Part shown: positions 17,930 through 26,433 of the stretch, one piece after another | Position numbering within the stretch: position 1 is the stretch's first letter | Layout: each line of letters begins with the position of its first letter | Made by a program: the position numbers and the translations under genes | Origin: Chryseosolibacter sp964563295 | GTDB lineage: Bacteria; Bacteroidota; Bacteroidia; Cytophagales; Cyclobacteriaceae | Direction of reading: 5' to 3' | DNA length: 64,000 bases | Assembly: GCA_964563295.1 (NCBI GenBank) | Contig: CAZLWX010000001.1 | Coordinates: forward strand, 1 to 64,000 | Notes under the pieces: generated by a model | Database searches by the model: none | What the model was told of the DNA's origin: nothing | The model's input: the letters and a program-made list of their open reading frames with translations, nothing else

Positions 17930-19729
17930 CTAGCTCTCGATCGTTTTGTCGGCCTCTTCCGTCTGGGTTTGCTTTTCATAAAGCTCGCGGTACATGCCGT
18001 CCTGCGCGATGAGTTCCTCATGACTGCCGGCTTGCGCGATTACACCATCAGACAGAACAACGATTTTCTGAGCAAGCTTGGCCGACGACACGCGGTGAGA
18101 GATGATGATCGTCGTGCGGCCTACCATGATACGCCTGAGACTAGATAAGATGTTGTTTTCCGTTTTGGTGTCGACTGCGGACAGCGCATCGTCCAACATC
18201 AGTATCCTGGGCTCCCTGACAATTGCCCGGGCAATCGATACGCGCTGCTTTTGTCCTCCGGAAAGCGTAATGCCGCGTTCGCCAACCCGGGTGGCGAAGC
18301 CCTGCGGGAAAGCAATAATATTATTATATACGTCAGCATCCTTCGCGGCCTGGAATATTCTCGATTCATCAGCATCGCGCAGTCCAAAACCAATGTTGTT
18401 GTAGATCGTATCACTGAACAGGAATACATCCTGCGGTACATAGCCGATCTGGCTTCGAAGGCAGGTCAGGTCGTAATGAGCAATCGGGATGTCGTCAATA
18501 AGAATTTCACCCCCCGTGACATCATACATCCTGGAGATGAGATTCGATACCGTACTTTTTCCGGAGCCGGTGGTCCCGATAATCGCGAGCGACTCACCGG
18601 GGTTGACGACAAAGGAAATCCCGCGCAGCGCCCGTATGCCCGTGTCCGGATAGGTGAATGAAACATTTTTGAATTCGACCTTTCCTCCAATCTCGCATTC
18701 AAGATCCTTTTGGGAGACGATGTTTGTGTGCGTGCGGAGAAACTCGTTTATCCGCTTCTGCGATGCTTCCGCTCGTTGTACCAGGCTGCTGGTCCAACCC
18801 AGCGATGTTACAGGCCAAGTCAACAGGTTGACATAGATAATGAACTCGGCAATCACTCCAATGGTGAGGGTCCCATCGATTACAAGCATGCTCCCGGCGT
18901 AGACCGTGAGAATTGTGCTTAGCCCGATCAACGCCATGATTATAGGAAAGAACAAAGCCTGCACGCGTGTAAGCTTCATCGATTGTTCTTTATAGTCCTC
19001 GCTTTCGGTTTCAAATTTTCCAATTGATTGCCTTTCCTGGTTGAACGATTTCAAGACCCGGATCCCGCTGAAGGCCTCCTGTACGAAAGTCGACAGCCGT
19101 GATTGTCTCCTCTGAATTTCTTCCGATCGTTTCTCAATCTTATTGTTGACCAGGAAAATGCTGAGCGACAGCAACGGCAACGGACTTAAGGCATACCAGG
19201 ACAATGTCGCGTTCTTCGCAAACATGAGTGGGATCAGCATCAGGAACAACGTGATCAACGTGAGCCCATACATGATGGCAGGACCAAGATACATGCGCAC
19301 CCGGCTCACGTCTTCCGAAATCCTGTTCATGAGGTCACCGGTGTTGTTTCTCCGGTAGAAACCAAGAGGCAAACCCTGGTAGTGCTGAAAGATTTCGTTT
19401 TTCAGATCAAACTCGATGTAACGCGACATCACAATGAGCGTCTGTCTGACAAAGTACAGGAAGACTCCTCTTAATAATGCCATGAGCAATATCAATCCGG
19501 CATACATCAGCACTCCGAACGCGAACACTTGAAAGAAATCGCGCTGAAGATCCACCGCGTTGAAGGATTTGTACAAACCGATGTTGTCGACCACCAGGTC
19601 AATAGCATCGCGCACCAACTGTGCCGGGATAATCTGAAAAAGATTCGACACAATGACGAACACAGTGCCGAGTAGGAGAAGGTGTTTATACTTATAGAGA
19701 TACTTATTAAGATATCGAAGTTCTTTCAT
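17930..19729 (-). CDS. ABC exporter half-transporter (MdlA/MsbA-like)
   Basis: 599 aa, membrane domain first (six helices, ~15-325) and ATPase second. Walker A GTTGSGKST (~384), signature LSGGQKQRVSIARA, Walker B ILMLDDALSAVD and switch His in IIISHRVSS are all canonical except that the catalytic Glu after Walker B is Asp (LDD). In heterodimeric exporters such changes often mark the non-hydrolysing site. Paired with the opposite-strand half-transporter at 14.7-16.5 kb this could be an asymmetric heterodimer, although the genes are convergent and not in one operon. Substrate unknown. Confidence 0.88.
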   Translation of the reverse strand: MKELRYLNKYLYKYKHLLLLGTVFVIVSNLFQIIPAQLVRDAIDLVVDNIGLYKSFNAVDLQRDFFQVFAFGVLMYAGLILLMALLRGVFLYFVRQTLIVMSRYIEFDLKNEIFQHYQGLPLGFYRRNNTGDLMNRISEDVSRVRMYLGPAIMYGLTLITLFLMLIPLMFAKNATLSWYALSPLPLLSLSIFLVNNKIEKRSEEIQRRQSRLSTFVQEAFSGIRVLKSFNQERQSIGKFETESEDYKEQSMKLTRVQALFFPIIMALIGLSTILTVYAGSMLVIDGTLTIGVIAEFIIYVNLLTWPVTSLGWTSSLVQRAEASQKRINEFLRTHTNIVSQKDLECEIGGKVEFKNVSFTYPDTGIRALRGISFVVNPGESLAIIGTTGSGKSTVSNLISRMYDVTGGEILIDDIPIAHYDLTCLRSQIGYVPQDVFLFSDTIYNNIGFGLRDADESRIFQAAKDADVYNNIIAFPQGFATRVGERGITLSGGQKQRVSIARAIVREPRILMLDDALSAVDTKTENNILSSLRRIMVGRTTIIISHRVSSAKLAQKIVVLSDGVIAQAGSHEELIAQDGMYRELYEKQTQTEEADKTIES

Positions 19730-19887
19730 GTTCCAGCGGCCAACCAGGCATTACCCTGTATCTGTTAATCCGTTGATTTTTCTTCAATAAAAGCGCCTGC
19801 CATCAGGGTTTGTTTTCAGAAAATTTGGTCAACGTACTTAAATACGAAATATAGTTTTAATTGTTCCTGCAAACGTTTGAGAATATC

Positions 19888-19895
19888 TAATTTTG
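19888..19895 (+). promoter_or_regulatory. -7 promoter element and strong RBS for leucine dehydrogenase
   Basis: TAATTTTG is an exact TAnnTTTG match, about 58 bases before the ATG at 19954. A good Shine-Dalgarno, AAGGAG at 19944-19949, precedes the start, which is unusual enough in this phylum to note. Confidence 0.45.
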
Positions 19896-19953
19896 GCCTT
19901 ATCTGCGCAAATTAGGTCGGCGTAAAAGTATCACTCAAAAACTAAGGAGCAGC

Positions 19954-21060
19954 ATGGAAGTCAAGGAAATTGCCAAAACAACACGGGAGCATTCAGGCGT
20001 CTTCAATAGTATCGCTAAATCAGGTCACGAACAAGTAGTTTTCTGCAGCGATGACGAGACCGGACTCAAAGCCATCATAGCCATCCACAACACTGTGCTC
20101 GGCCCCGCACTCGGCGGAACGCGGATGTGGAACTATGCTTCCGAACAGGAGGCGCTCACCGACGTTTTGCGGCTATCGCGCGGCATGACGTACAAGGCCG
20201 CCATCAGTGGCCTCAACCTTGGCGGGGGAAAGGCAGTAATTATCGGTGATGCCAGGACCATGAAGACCGAAGCTTTTTTGCGCAGGTTCGGAAAGTTCGT
20301 CAATAGCTTGAACGGAAAATACATCACCGCCGAGGATGTAAACATGAAAACCAGCGACATGGAATTCATCCATATGGAAACCCGCCACGTCACTGGCTTA
20401 CCTGAAAGCATGGGAGGCGGTGGCGACCCTTCACCCGTGACGGCTTACGGCGTTTACGTTGGAATGAAAGCCGCCGCAAAAAAAGTCTTTGGCAAAGACG
20501 ATCTGGCAGGCAAGCGTATTGCCGTCCAGGGTATGGGCCAGGTAGGCACCCACCTGGTGGAACACCTCGTCAAGGAGAAAGCAACTGTATTTGTCACTGA
20601 TCTTTTCGAAGACAAAGCCGGCGAAGTAGTAAAACGCTTTGGCGTCAAATCTGTCGGGCAAGATGGAATCTACGACCTCGACGTGGACATTTACGCTCCT
20701 TGTGCGCTGGGCGCAACCGTTAACGACGAAACGATTCCACGACTGAAGTGTCAGATCATCGCCGGTGCCGCCAACAACCAGCTTAAGGATGAAGTCCGCC
20801 ACGGATACATGCTCATCGATCGGAGCATTACCTACGCGCCCGACTTCCTTATCAACGCTGGCGGCTTAATGAACGTATATCACGAACACCTCGGCAATTA
20901 CAATCGCGCTCGTGTGCTTCAACAGGCCGAGACGATTTACAAGACGTGCCAAAATATTCTGGAACTGGCTGAACGGGAGAAAATTTCCTCGCAAGAGGCT
21001 GCAATAAAGCTTTGCGAGAAGAGGATCGCTGAAGTGGGCAGGCTTCAGATGGTCAGGTAG
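19954..21060 (+). CDS. Leucine dehydrogenase (Glu/Leu/Phe/Val dehydrogenase family)
   Basis: 368 aa. The substrate domain shows GPALGGTRM, the catalytic Lys81 in GMTYKAAISGLNLGGGKAVI with Lys93, and Asp in TAEDVNM. The Rossmann domain follows with VQGMGQVGTHL and an acidic end of strand 2 (VTDLF) favouring NAD+. The enzyme reversibly deaminates leucine, valine or isoleucine to the 2-keto acid plus NH4+. Length (364-368 aa) and the GLNLGGGK block match leucine dehydrogenases better than glutamate dehydrogenases. In Bacteroidota this often feeds branched-chain fatty acid synthesis. Own promoter and strong RBS. Confidence 0.9.
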   Translation: MEVKEIAKTTREHSGVFNSIAKSGHEQVVFCSDDETGLKAIIAIHNTVLGPALGGTRMWNYASEQEALTDVLRLSRGMTYKAAISGLNLGGGKAVIIGDARTMKTEAFLRRFGKFVNSLNGKYITAEDVNMKTSDMEFIHMETRHVTGLPESMGGGGDPSPVTAYGVYVGMKAAAKKVFGKDDLAGKRIAVQGMGQVGTHLVEHLVKEKATVFVTDLFEDKAGEVVKRFGVKSVGQDGIYDLDVDIYAPCALGATVNDETIPRLKCQIIAGAANNQLKDEVRHGYMLIDRSITYAPDFLINAGGLMNVYHEHLGNYNRARVLQQAETIYKTCQNILELAEREKISSQEAAIKLCEKRIAEVGRLQMVR

Positions 21061-21207
21061 ATACTTCCGCCACTCCCTCCTCTTCAAGCGCCAACCGGTC
21101 GCACCGCTGGAAACATTAACGCGAACCGCGTGGTGAAAACCTGTGGGTATTTCCTTAATTTTACGCCCTATCAAGTGATTTAGGCTACATTTTATCAGTT
21201 CTTTAAC

Positions 21208-22347
21208 ATGCTGAATCGAAGGAGTCTCAGGATTAAGGTGATGCAAAGTCTTTTTGCCCTGCAGCAATGCAGAGAAGCGAACGTTGAACTTTGCCGTGAC
21301 CGTGTTTCCGAGGCTTTCATGCCTGACCTTAACTCCATGCAGGTTCAGGACAAGGATTTGCTCGCCCGGCAGCGGAAAGTCGCCGTCAAAACCTTCGAAA
21401 AAGCATTCGCCGATCAATCGTTTCCAGTTGAGCATGAAGATCAAAAGATTGAGAAGGTCATCAATTCGACTTTCAAGGATTACGACGACCGCGTGCGAAA
21501 GGATCAAGCCTTCTTTCGCAACACGCTGGTAACTGACATCCAGAAGATCTACAATTATTATATCAGTGCACTCAGCCTGATGGCCGCCTTTGCCGAACTG
21601 GCACAGGCCGACAAGAAAGTCAGCCATAAGAACTTTGTATTGAACGCGTGGATACGCGCGCTGCACGACAGTAACGCCTTGAAGAAAGAGGCCTCCGCTG
21701 TGGGGGCGTCGTGGGATTCCCACAAGGAACAGGTCCGTACCTGGTTCCGCGACGTGGTACGCCAGGACAGTGAATATCTTGCTTATCTCGACCGGAAAAA
21801 TCCGTCCGAGGAGGATCAGCGCAAGTTCGTCTCCTACCTCTTCAAAAAGGTTGTCTTTGGACGGACGATCATCAATGATTTCTATGAGGAAGAAGTCCTT
21901 CGGTGGACTGAGGATCGCGACATCGTCAAGGCCCTCGTGGAAAAAACGATCAAGTCGTACGAGCCTACCGGGAAAAACGAGATTGCTCTCCACTCCTTGT
22001 CCCTTACCTGGGAGGAGGACAAGGAATTTGTTGAAACCCTCTACGACAACGCCGTTGCCCTTCCGGAAAAGTACAGGACCTTGATTGCTAATAACACCAG
22101 GAACTGGGAGGTCGAGCGTCTGCCCTTGACGGATCGAATAATCCTGGAGATGTCCATTGCCGAGTTCATCAGCTTCCCCAATATTCCCGTAAAGGTGACT
22201 ATCAATGAATACATTGAGCTGGCCAAGAATTACAGCACCCCCAAGAGCCGTCAATTTATTAATGGGATCCTGGATGTTATCGCGAAAGAGCTGCAGGACC
22301 AGGGCGATATCAGGAAAAGCGGGAGAGGTCTTATCGACAACAAATAA
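21208..22347 (+). CDS. nusB: Transcription antitermination factor NusB (long Bacteroidota form)
   Basis: 379 aa, more than twice E. coli NusB (139 aa). It opens MLNRRSLRIKVMQSLFAL, and the all-helical NusB domain is at the C-terminal end (about 250-370), with LPLTDRIILEMSIAEFISFPNIPVKVTINEYIELAKNYSTPKSRQFINGILD as its clear core. The extra N-terminal ~230 residues are typical of the phylum. It binds boxA RNA with NusE (S10) and supports rRNA antitermination. It heads a conserved run with ytxH, DUF1573, yajC, ybbR and coaE. Confidence 0.93.
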   Translation: MLNRRSLRIKVMQSLFALQQCREANVELCRDRVSEAFMPDLNSMQVQDKDLLARQRKVAVKTFEKAFADQSFPVEHEDQKIEKVINSTFKDYDDRVRKDQAFFRNTLVTDIQKIYNYYISALSLMAAFAELAQADKKVSHKNFVLNAWIRALHDSNALKKEASAVGASWDSHKEQVRTWFRDVVRQDSEYLAYLDRKNPSEEDQRKFVSYLFKKVVFGRTIINDFYEEEVLRWTEDRDIVKALVEKTIKSYEPTGKNEIALHSLSLTWEEDKEFVETLYDNAVALPEKYRTLIANNTRNWEVERLPLTDRIILEMSIAEFISFPNIPVKVTINEYIELAKNYSTPKSRQFINGILDVIAKELQDQGDIRKSGRGLIDNK

Positions 22348-22428
22348 CAAACTCTTGTGGCTCGGGATTTGTTAAAAAATGTTAAAATTTTGAATTTGCA
22401 TTTCCACAGTCTCTAATATTGGCGATTT

Positions 22429-22740
22429 ATGAGCAAAAAGGGAGGAAACACATTGCTGGCATTCCTGGTAGGAGCAACGGCCGGCGCCATTCTGGGCATC
22501 CTGTACGCGCCGGACAAGGGCTCCAATACCCGGGAAAAGCTTTCCTATCAGCTTGACAAGTACAGGAAGATGTTGCAGGACCTGATCAACGACTTCGTTT
22601 CGGGGCGCGAGACACCATTAACCTCCGAGGCAAAATCTCAGGGACAGAAAGTGGTTGATGAAGCCAAGAACAAGGCCGAAAAGCTCCTGGAAGACGTGGA
22701 TGAACTTTTGGAACAAATTCGTGGTAAAAAGAGTAATTAG
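22429..22740 (+). CDS. YtxH domain-containing protein
   Basis: 103 aa. A glycine/alanine-rich membrane segment (TLLAFLVGATAGAILGILYAP, ~8-28) is followed by PDKGSNTREKL, the YtxH/gas-vesicle-like signature, then a charged amphipathic helix likely to form a coiled coil. Small membrane-anchored protein, often stress-linked; precise function unknown. It sits in the nusB-coaE block, 6 bases ahead of the DUF1573 gene. Confidence 0.8.
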   Translation: MSKKGGNTLLAFLVGATAGAILGILYAPDKGSNTREKLSYQLDKYRKMLQDLINDFVSGRETPLTSEAKSQGQKVVDEAKNKAEKLLEDVDELLEQIRGKKSN

Positions 22741-22746
22741 AAGGAT

Positions 22747-23286
22747 ATGAAAGTAAATGCAATAACCTGGTTTGTGCTAATCGCTCTGGTCTCGGTTACG
22801 GTAGCCTGTCGCGACCGCAATGCGGAAAAGAAAATTGCCGAGCTCGAGAGCCGTTTGGCCGATCTCGAAAACAAGAAAAACACCGGGGCTCCCACCCCTG
22901 TAAGCAAGCCGGCGGAAGAAAAACCGGAAGGTCCCCTGCCGGTTGCGCAATTTGCCACACTGGAGCATGACTTTGGTACGATCAACGAAGGGGATATTGT
23001 GGAATACACCTTTAATGTGAAAAACACCGGCGAAGCACCCCTCATCATCCAGGGCGCTCAACCTTCGTGCGGTTGTACCGTGCCGGATTGGACGAAAGAA
23101 CCGATCCCGGCAGGCGGGTCCGGATTTGTCAAAGCCAAATTCGATAGTCATGGTAAGCCTAACATTCAGAATAAAACGATCACGGTGACTGCAAACACCT
23201 GGCCGAAGCAGACTGTGCTGCGTTTCAAGGCGATGGTCACTCCAAAGGCCGGTGTTACCCCAACCGATGGCCCTCTGAAAAAATAG
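22747..23286 (+). CDS. DUF1573 lipoprotein
   Basis: 179 aa. A lipoprotein signal is seen with Cys21 in SVTVACRDR. A short coiled-coil segment (EKKIAELESRLADLENKK) and a Pro/Lys linker precede one DUF1573 Ig-like (ASH/MSP-type) domain with its hallmarks HDFGTINEGDIVEYTFNVKNTG and PSCGCTVPDW (two Cys). It is periplasmic and membrane-anchored; the family function is unknown. An intrinsic terminator follows, separating it from yajC. Confidence 0.85.
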   Translation: MKVNAITWFVLIALVSVTVACRDRNAEKKIAELESRLADLENKKNTGAPTPVSKPAEEKPEGPLPVAQFATLEHDFGTINEGDIVEYTFNVKNTGEAPLIIQGAQPSCGCTVPDWTKEPIPAGGSGFVKAKFDSHGKPNIQNKTITVTANTWPKQTVLRFKAMVTPKAGVTPTDGPLKK

Positions 23287-23309
23287 AGCGCTGCTTAACC
23301 GAAATCAAT

Positions 23310-23335
23310 ACCCGCGCCCCCGGCTCGGGTTTTTT
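23310..23335 (+). terminator. Rho-independent terminator after the DUF1573 gene
   Basis: ACCCG (23310-23314) pairs with CGGGT (23326-23330). Inside it GCC/GGC extends the stem past a C-U mismatch to a CCC loop, and a run of six T follows (23330-23335). Confidence 0.8.
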
Positions 23336-23366
23336 ATTTTCTATGGCTGAAGTGGCCAGAATGCTA

Positions 23367-23374
23367 TAACTTTG
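23367..23374 (+). promoter_or_regulatory. -7 promoter element for yajC-ybbR-coaE
   Basis: TAACTTTG, exact TAnnTTTG, lies 21 bases before the yajC ATG and just downstream of the preceding terminator, so a new transcript probably starts here. No TTTG at the -33 spacing. Confidence 0.45.
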
Positions 23375-23395
23375 GCAGCTTAATCAAAATCAACT

Positions 23396-23704
23396 ATGCT
23401 AACAATCATACTTCAGGCCCAACCCCAACAGAGCTCCTGGTTCACGTTTGTCTTCTTCGGAGCGATTATTCTCATTTTCTATTTCTTCATGATTCGCCCC
23501 CAGCAAAAGAAAGCGAAGGATCAGCGAAAATTTATTGACGAAATAAAGAAGGGGGATTACGTCGTCACCATCGGCGGCGCGCACGGCTATGTTGGCGAGA
23601 TGGAGGGTGACACGTTTATCCTGGAAGTAGAAAAAGGCGGTCGAATCCGTTTCAATAAGACAGCCATTTCATTGGACGCTACCCGGCAGGCAAACAAGAA
23701 ATAG
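23396..23704 (+). CDS. yajC: Preprotein translocase subunit YajC
   Basis: 102 aa. One N-terminal membrane helix (FVFFGAIILIFYFFMIRPQQKK, ~17-38) ends in the diagnostic MIRPQQKKAK. The following cytosolic domain contains IKKGDYVVTIGGAHGYVGEM, the conserved YajC beta-barrel. It is an accessory of the SecDF-YajC translocase. The gene is followed after 34 bases by the ybbR-like gene, an order often seen in Bacteroidota. Confidence 0.95.
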   Translation: MLTIILQAQPQQSSWFTFVFFGAIILIFYFFMIRPQQKKAKDQRKFIDEIKKGDYVVTIGGAHGYVGEMEGDTFILEVEKGGRIRFNKTAISLDATRQANKK

Positions 23705-23738
23705 TGGCTGAAACCAGCCTGGCCAAATTGATCAACCC

Positions 23739-24680
23739 TTGAGCCCACTCAGGTCGATATTAAAGATTTTGAAATTCAACAGCAGGAACTGGAAGGCGGT
23801 TGTATTGTGCATGCTCGCCGCGACAATATTCTGGTTTCTCAACGCGCTGAACAAGACCTATACCACGAACCTGAACTTTCCGCTGGCGTTTGACTTTGAT
23901 CGGGCGAACTATATTCCTGTCAAAGCTATGCCGACAGAAGTCCGCGTCAACGTCACAGGCAACGGATGGGACCTCTTCAAAAGAAGCACCGGTGTTAAAG
24001 TTGGCGCGCTGGAAATACCATTGGAACGGCCCGGAGAAGTCAAGAAGATTGTCGGCAGCACACTCCCGCGCATCCTCTCCAATGAGGTCGATGGCCTGGA
24101 AATCAACTACGTGCTGACCGACACGTTGTACCTCGACATTGAGCCCAAGGCGGGCAAATGGATAAGCCTCTCGCTTGACTCCGTCCAACTCAATATTGAA
24201 GAGGGCTACGGTCTGGCAAGTGAGATTTCGATCATGCCGGATTCGGTTTTTATTGAGGGCCCGAACCGGTTGATCCAGGAATTCACGGAGCCGGTGCTGT
24301 TGCGATTGAGGCAGCAGAACATCGATGAACCCTTCATGGAGGATGTCGAAATCGAAATTCCTGCGATGGACATTATCCGTCGCGACCCCGGCACGGTTGC
24401 CATCATGTTCGATGTGGAAAGGATGGTCCCGATCGAAGACTCCGTGCGAGTGGTGGTCGAGCATGCACCGCCGACGGTTTCGGTAGTGGAGGAAAAAAGC
24501 ATTCCGGTTACGATTGCAGTGCCGGAAAACATGGTCCCCAAGTTTTCGACTGATTCTGTACGCGCGGTATTGAACCTCAGCAACTTCACCCGCGGAGAAG
24601 CGATGGTGTATCCGCGCATTGAGGGCCTTCCGAAGTTTACCAGGGTGGTAAAGGTGGATTCTGTCAGGATTAAACTGTGA
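23739..24680 (+). CDS. YbbR-domain protein (CdaR-like)
   Basis: 313 aa, TTG start at 23739. An N-terminal membrane anchor (AVVLCMLAATIFWFLNALNKTY, ~20-41) precedes periplasmic YbbR repeats built of strands such as VRVNVTGNGWDLFK and SISIMPDSVFIEGP-like segments. In Firmicutes CdaR regulates a diadenylate cyclase. No cyclase gene is in view here, so only the fold is assigned. Its stop overlaps the coaE GTG by 4 bases (GTGA). Confidence 0.8.
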   Translation: MSPLRSILKILKFNSRNWKAVVLCMLAATIFWFLNALNKTYTTNLNFPLAFDFDRANYIPVKAMPTEVRVNVTGNGWDLFKRSTGVKVGALEIPLERPGEVKKIVGSTLPRILSNEVDGLEINYVLTDTLYLDIEPKAGKWISLSLDSVQLNIEEGYGLASEISIMPDSVFIEGPNRLIQEFTEPVLLRLRQQNIDEPFMEDVEIEIPAMDIIRRDPGTVAIMFDVERMVPIEDSVRVVVEHAPPTVSVVEEKSIPVTIAVPENMVPKFSTDSVRAVLNLSNFTRGEAMVYPRIEGLPKFTRVVKVDSVRIKL

Positions 24681-25285
24681 GTAAACCTATGCTGATCGGC
24701 ATCACCGGTGGCATCGGATCGGGTAAGAGCCTGGTGTGCCGGATGTTCCATCAGCTAGGTGTCCCGACGTATGATGCCGACAGCCACGCGAAAGAACTTA
24801 TGACCACCGATGGAATACTCATATCGGCGATCAAGAAAGAATTCGGTGATTTGGCGTACCATCCCGACGGGGTACTAAACAGGGTGTACCTGGCCAATCA
24901 CGTTTTTAATGACCAGCAAAAACTGGAGGCGCTCAACAGCCTGGTCCATCCGCGCGTCAAGGATCATTTTGCCCACTGGGTAAACGCCAGCGCCGGCCAC
25001 GACTATGTGATAAAAGAGGCGGCCTTGCTGTTTGAGGCTGGGTCAGACGAGGTATTGGATAAGGTAATCGTGGTGTATGCGCCTGAAGACCTTCGGATTC
25101 GACGGGTACTGAAACGCGATTCGCATCGCACACTTGCTCAGATCCGCGAGATTATTGCCAAGCAAATGCCTGAAGAGGAGAAATTGAAACGTGCCGATGT
25201 AGTTATCACCAACGATGAGAATACGTTGCTTATTCCGCAGGTGCTTCGACTGCACGAACAATTTTCCTTCGAAGCCAATCAATGA
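24677..25285 (+). CDS. coaE: Dephospho-CoA kinase
   Basis: 202 aa. The P-loop GITGGIGSGKS is at residues ~7-17, followed by YDADSHAKEL and the lid RVLKRDSHRTLAQIREIIAKQM. It phosphorylates the 3'-OH of dephospho-CoA, the last step of CoA synthesis. The GTG start overlaps the ybbR stop (4 bases). An ATG 12 bases downstream is an alternative start. Length is typical. Confidence 0.95.
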   Translation: MSKPMLIGITGGIGSGKSLVCRMFHQLGVPTYDADSHAKELMTTDGILISAIKKEFGDLAYHPDGVLNRVYLANHVFNDQQKLEALNSLVHPRVKDHFAHWVNASAGHDYVIKEAALLFEAGSDEVLDKVIVVYAPEDLRIRRVLKRDSHRTLAQIREIIAKQMPEEEKLKRADVVITNDENTLLIPQVLRLHEQFSFEANQ

Positions 25286-25347
25286 TTGGAGGCGCGAACC
25301 AGTTTCGGCCGCCATGTGTTACAAGTAGTTATTGGGAAATTTTTTAT

Positions 25348-26403
25348 ATGAGTTTAGGTTTTCGATCGATTGTATTTTCTGCCGCACTTGTCGTTACCGC
25401 TTGCAATTCCGGGGACGAGAAACAACAGGCTGTTGCCGGTAGAACCCGTCAGCAAGGCCCCGTGATCGTGGATGGCTTTGTGGTGACCCCAACGTCCGTT
25501 AGTGAGAGTGTCCAGGTGCCAGGTTCGTTGCTGCCGTTTGAGGAAACGGCTATCCGCGCTGAAGTCGGCGGAAGAATCGTCGGATTGAATATCACAGAAG
25601 GTTCCATTGTTGAAAAGGGCACGCTTTTGGTAAAACTTTTCGACAAAGATCTGCAGGCGCAACTTCAAAAACTCAGGGTCCAGTTGAAGATCATTCAAAA
25701 GACGGAAGAACGGAACCGGGAGTTGCTTAAGATCAATGCGATCAGCCAGCAGGATTATGATCTGAGTGTACTCAATGTGGAGAACCTTCGCGCCGATATC
25801 GAAACAACTGAAATCGCCATCTCTAAAACCGAGATTCGGGCGCCCTACCGGGGTACGATTGGTCTTCGGAACGTAAGCCTTGGATCGTACATTTCGCCGA
25901 ACGACATCGTTACCACCATCCGCCAGGTCGACCGGTTGAAACTTGACTTCGCAGTCCCCGAGAAATACGCAAGGGAAATTTCCAAGGGTTACGTGGTAAG
26001 ATTCCGGGTTGATGGCGGGACCAAAGACCATCTCGCAAGCGTAATTGCAACGGAAAACAGCGTCGACCAGAACACCAGGACACTGCGGATAAAAGCCGTT
26101 GTGAATGAGTCTGACAGGGAGCTGGTTCCAGGGCTTTTTGCCAAAATAAATCTGCAATTGGGCAAGGATACCAATGCGCTGGTCGTACCGACACAAGCTG
26201 TCATTCCAAACATCCGCAACAAGCAGATCATCATCAAAAGGAATGATAGCGCAGTGTTCTCGGTCGTGGAGACTGGTATTCGCGACTCGTCGTATGTCCA
26301 GATATTAAGCGGAGTAGCGCCTGGCGATACAGTGGTCACCTCCGGTTTGATGGCTATTCGTCCGAATGGAAAGATTCAGGTTTCGCGTGTAAAATCTCTC
26401 TGA
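25348..26403 (+). CDS. RND efflux periplasmic adaptor (membrane fusion protein)
   Basis: 351 aa from the ATG at 25348, chosen because it yields a lipoprotein signal ending in VVTAC (an upstream in-frame ATG at 25282 overlaps coaE). Order of domains: beta-barrel strand/lipoyl half (EVGGRIVGLNITEGSIVEKGTLLVKLFD), a short alpha-helical hairpin (~110-165), lipoyl second half (IRAPYRGTIGLRNVSLGSYISP), beta-barrel and membrane-proximal domains ending in GLMAIRPNGKIQV. It connects the pump encoded next to the TolC-like channel. First gene of a three-gene efflux operon. Confidence 0.93.
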   Translation: MSLGFRSIVFSAALVVTACNSGDEKQQAVAGRTRQQGPVIVDGFVVTPTSVSESVQVPGSLLPFEETAIRAEVGGRIVGLNITEGSIVEKGTLLVKLFDKDLQAQLQKLRVQLKIIQKTEERNRELLKINAISQQDYDLSVLNVENLRADIETTEIAISKTEIRAPYRGTIGLRNVSLGSYISPNDIVTTIRQVDRLKLDFAVPEKYAREISKGYVVRFRVDGGTKDHLASVIATENSVDQNTRTLRIKAVVNESDRELVPGLFAKINLQLGKDTNALVVPTQAVIPNIRNKQIIIKRNDSAVFSVVETGIRDSSYVQILSGVAPGDTVVTSGLMAIRPNGKIQVSRVKSL

Positions 26404-26433
26404 GCTGTAGTTATTGTTGATTAAAGCCGTGTT

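Noticed and set aside
20866..22350. Long minus-strand open frame (494 codons) opposite nusB
   Set aside because: It covers the well-supported nusB and the end of the leucine dehydrogenase gene; composition is that of a codon shadow and it resembles no family.
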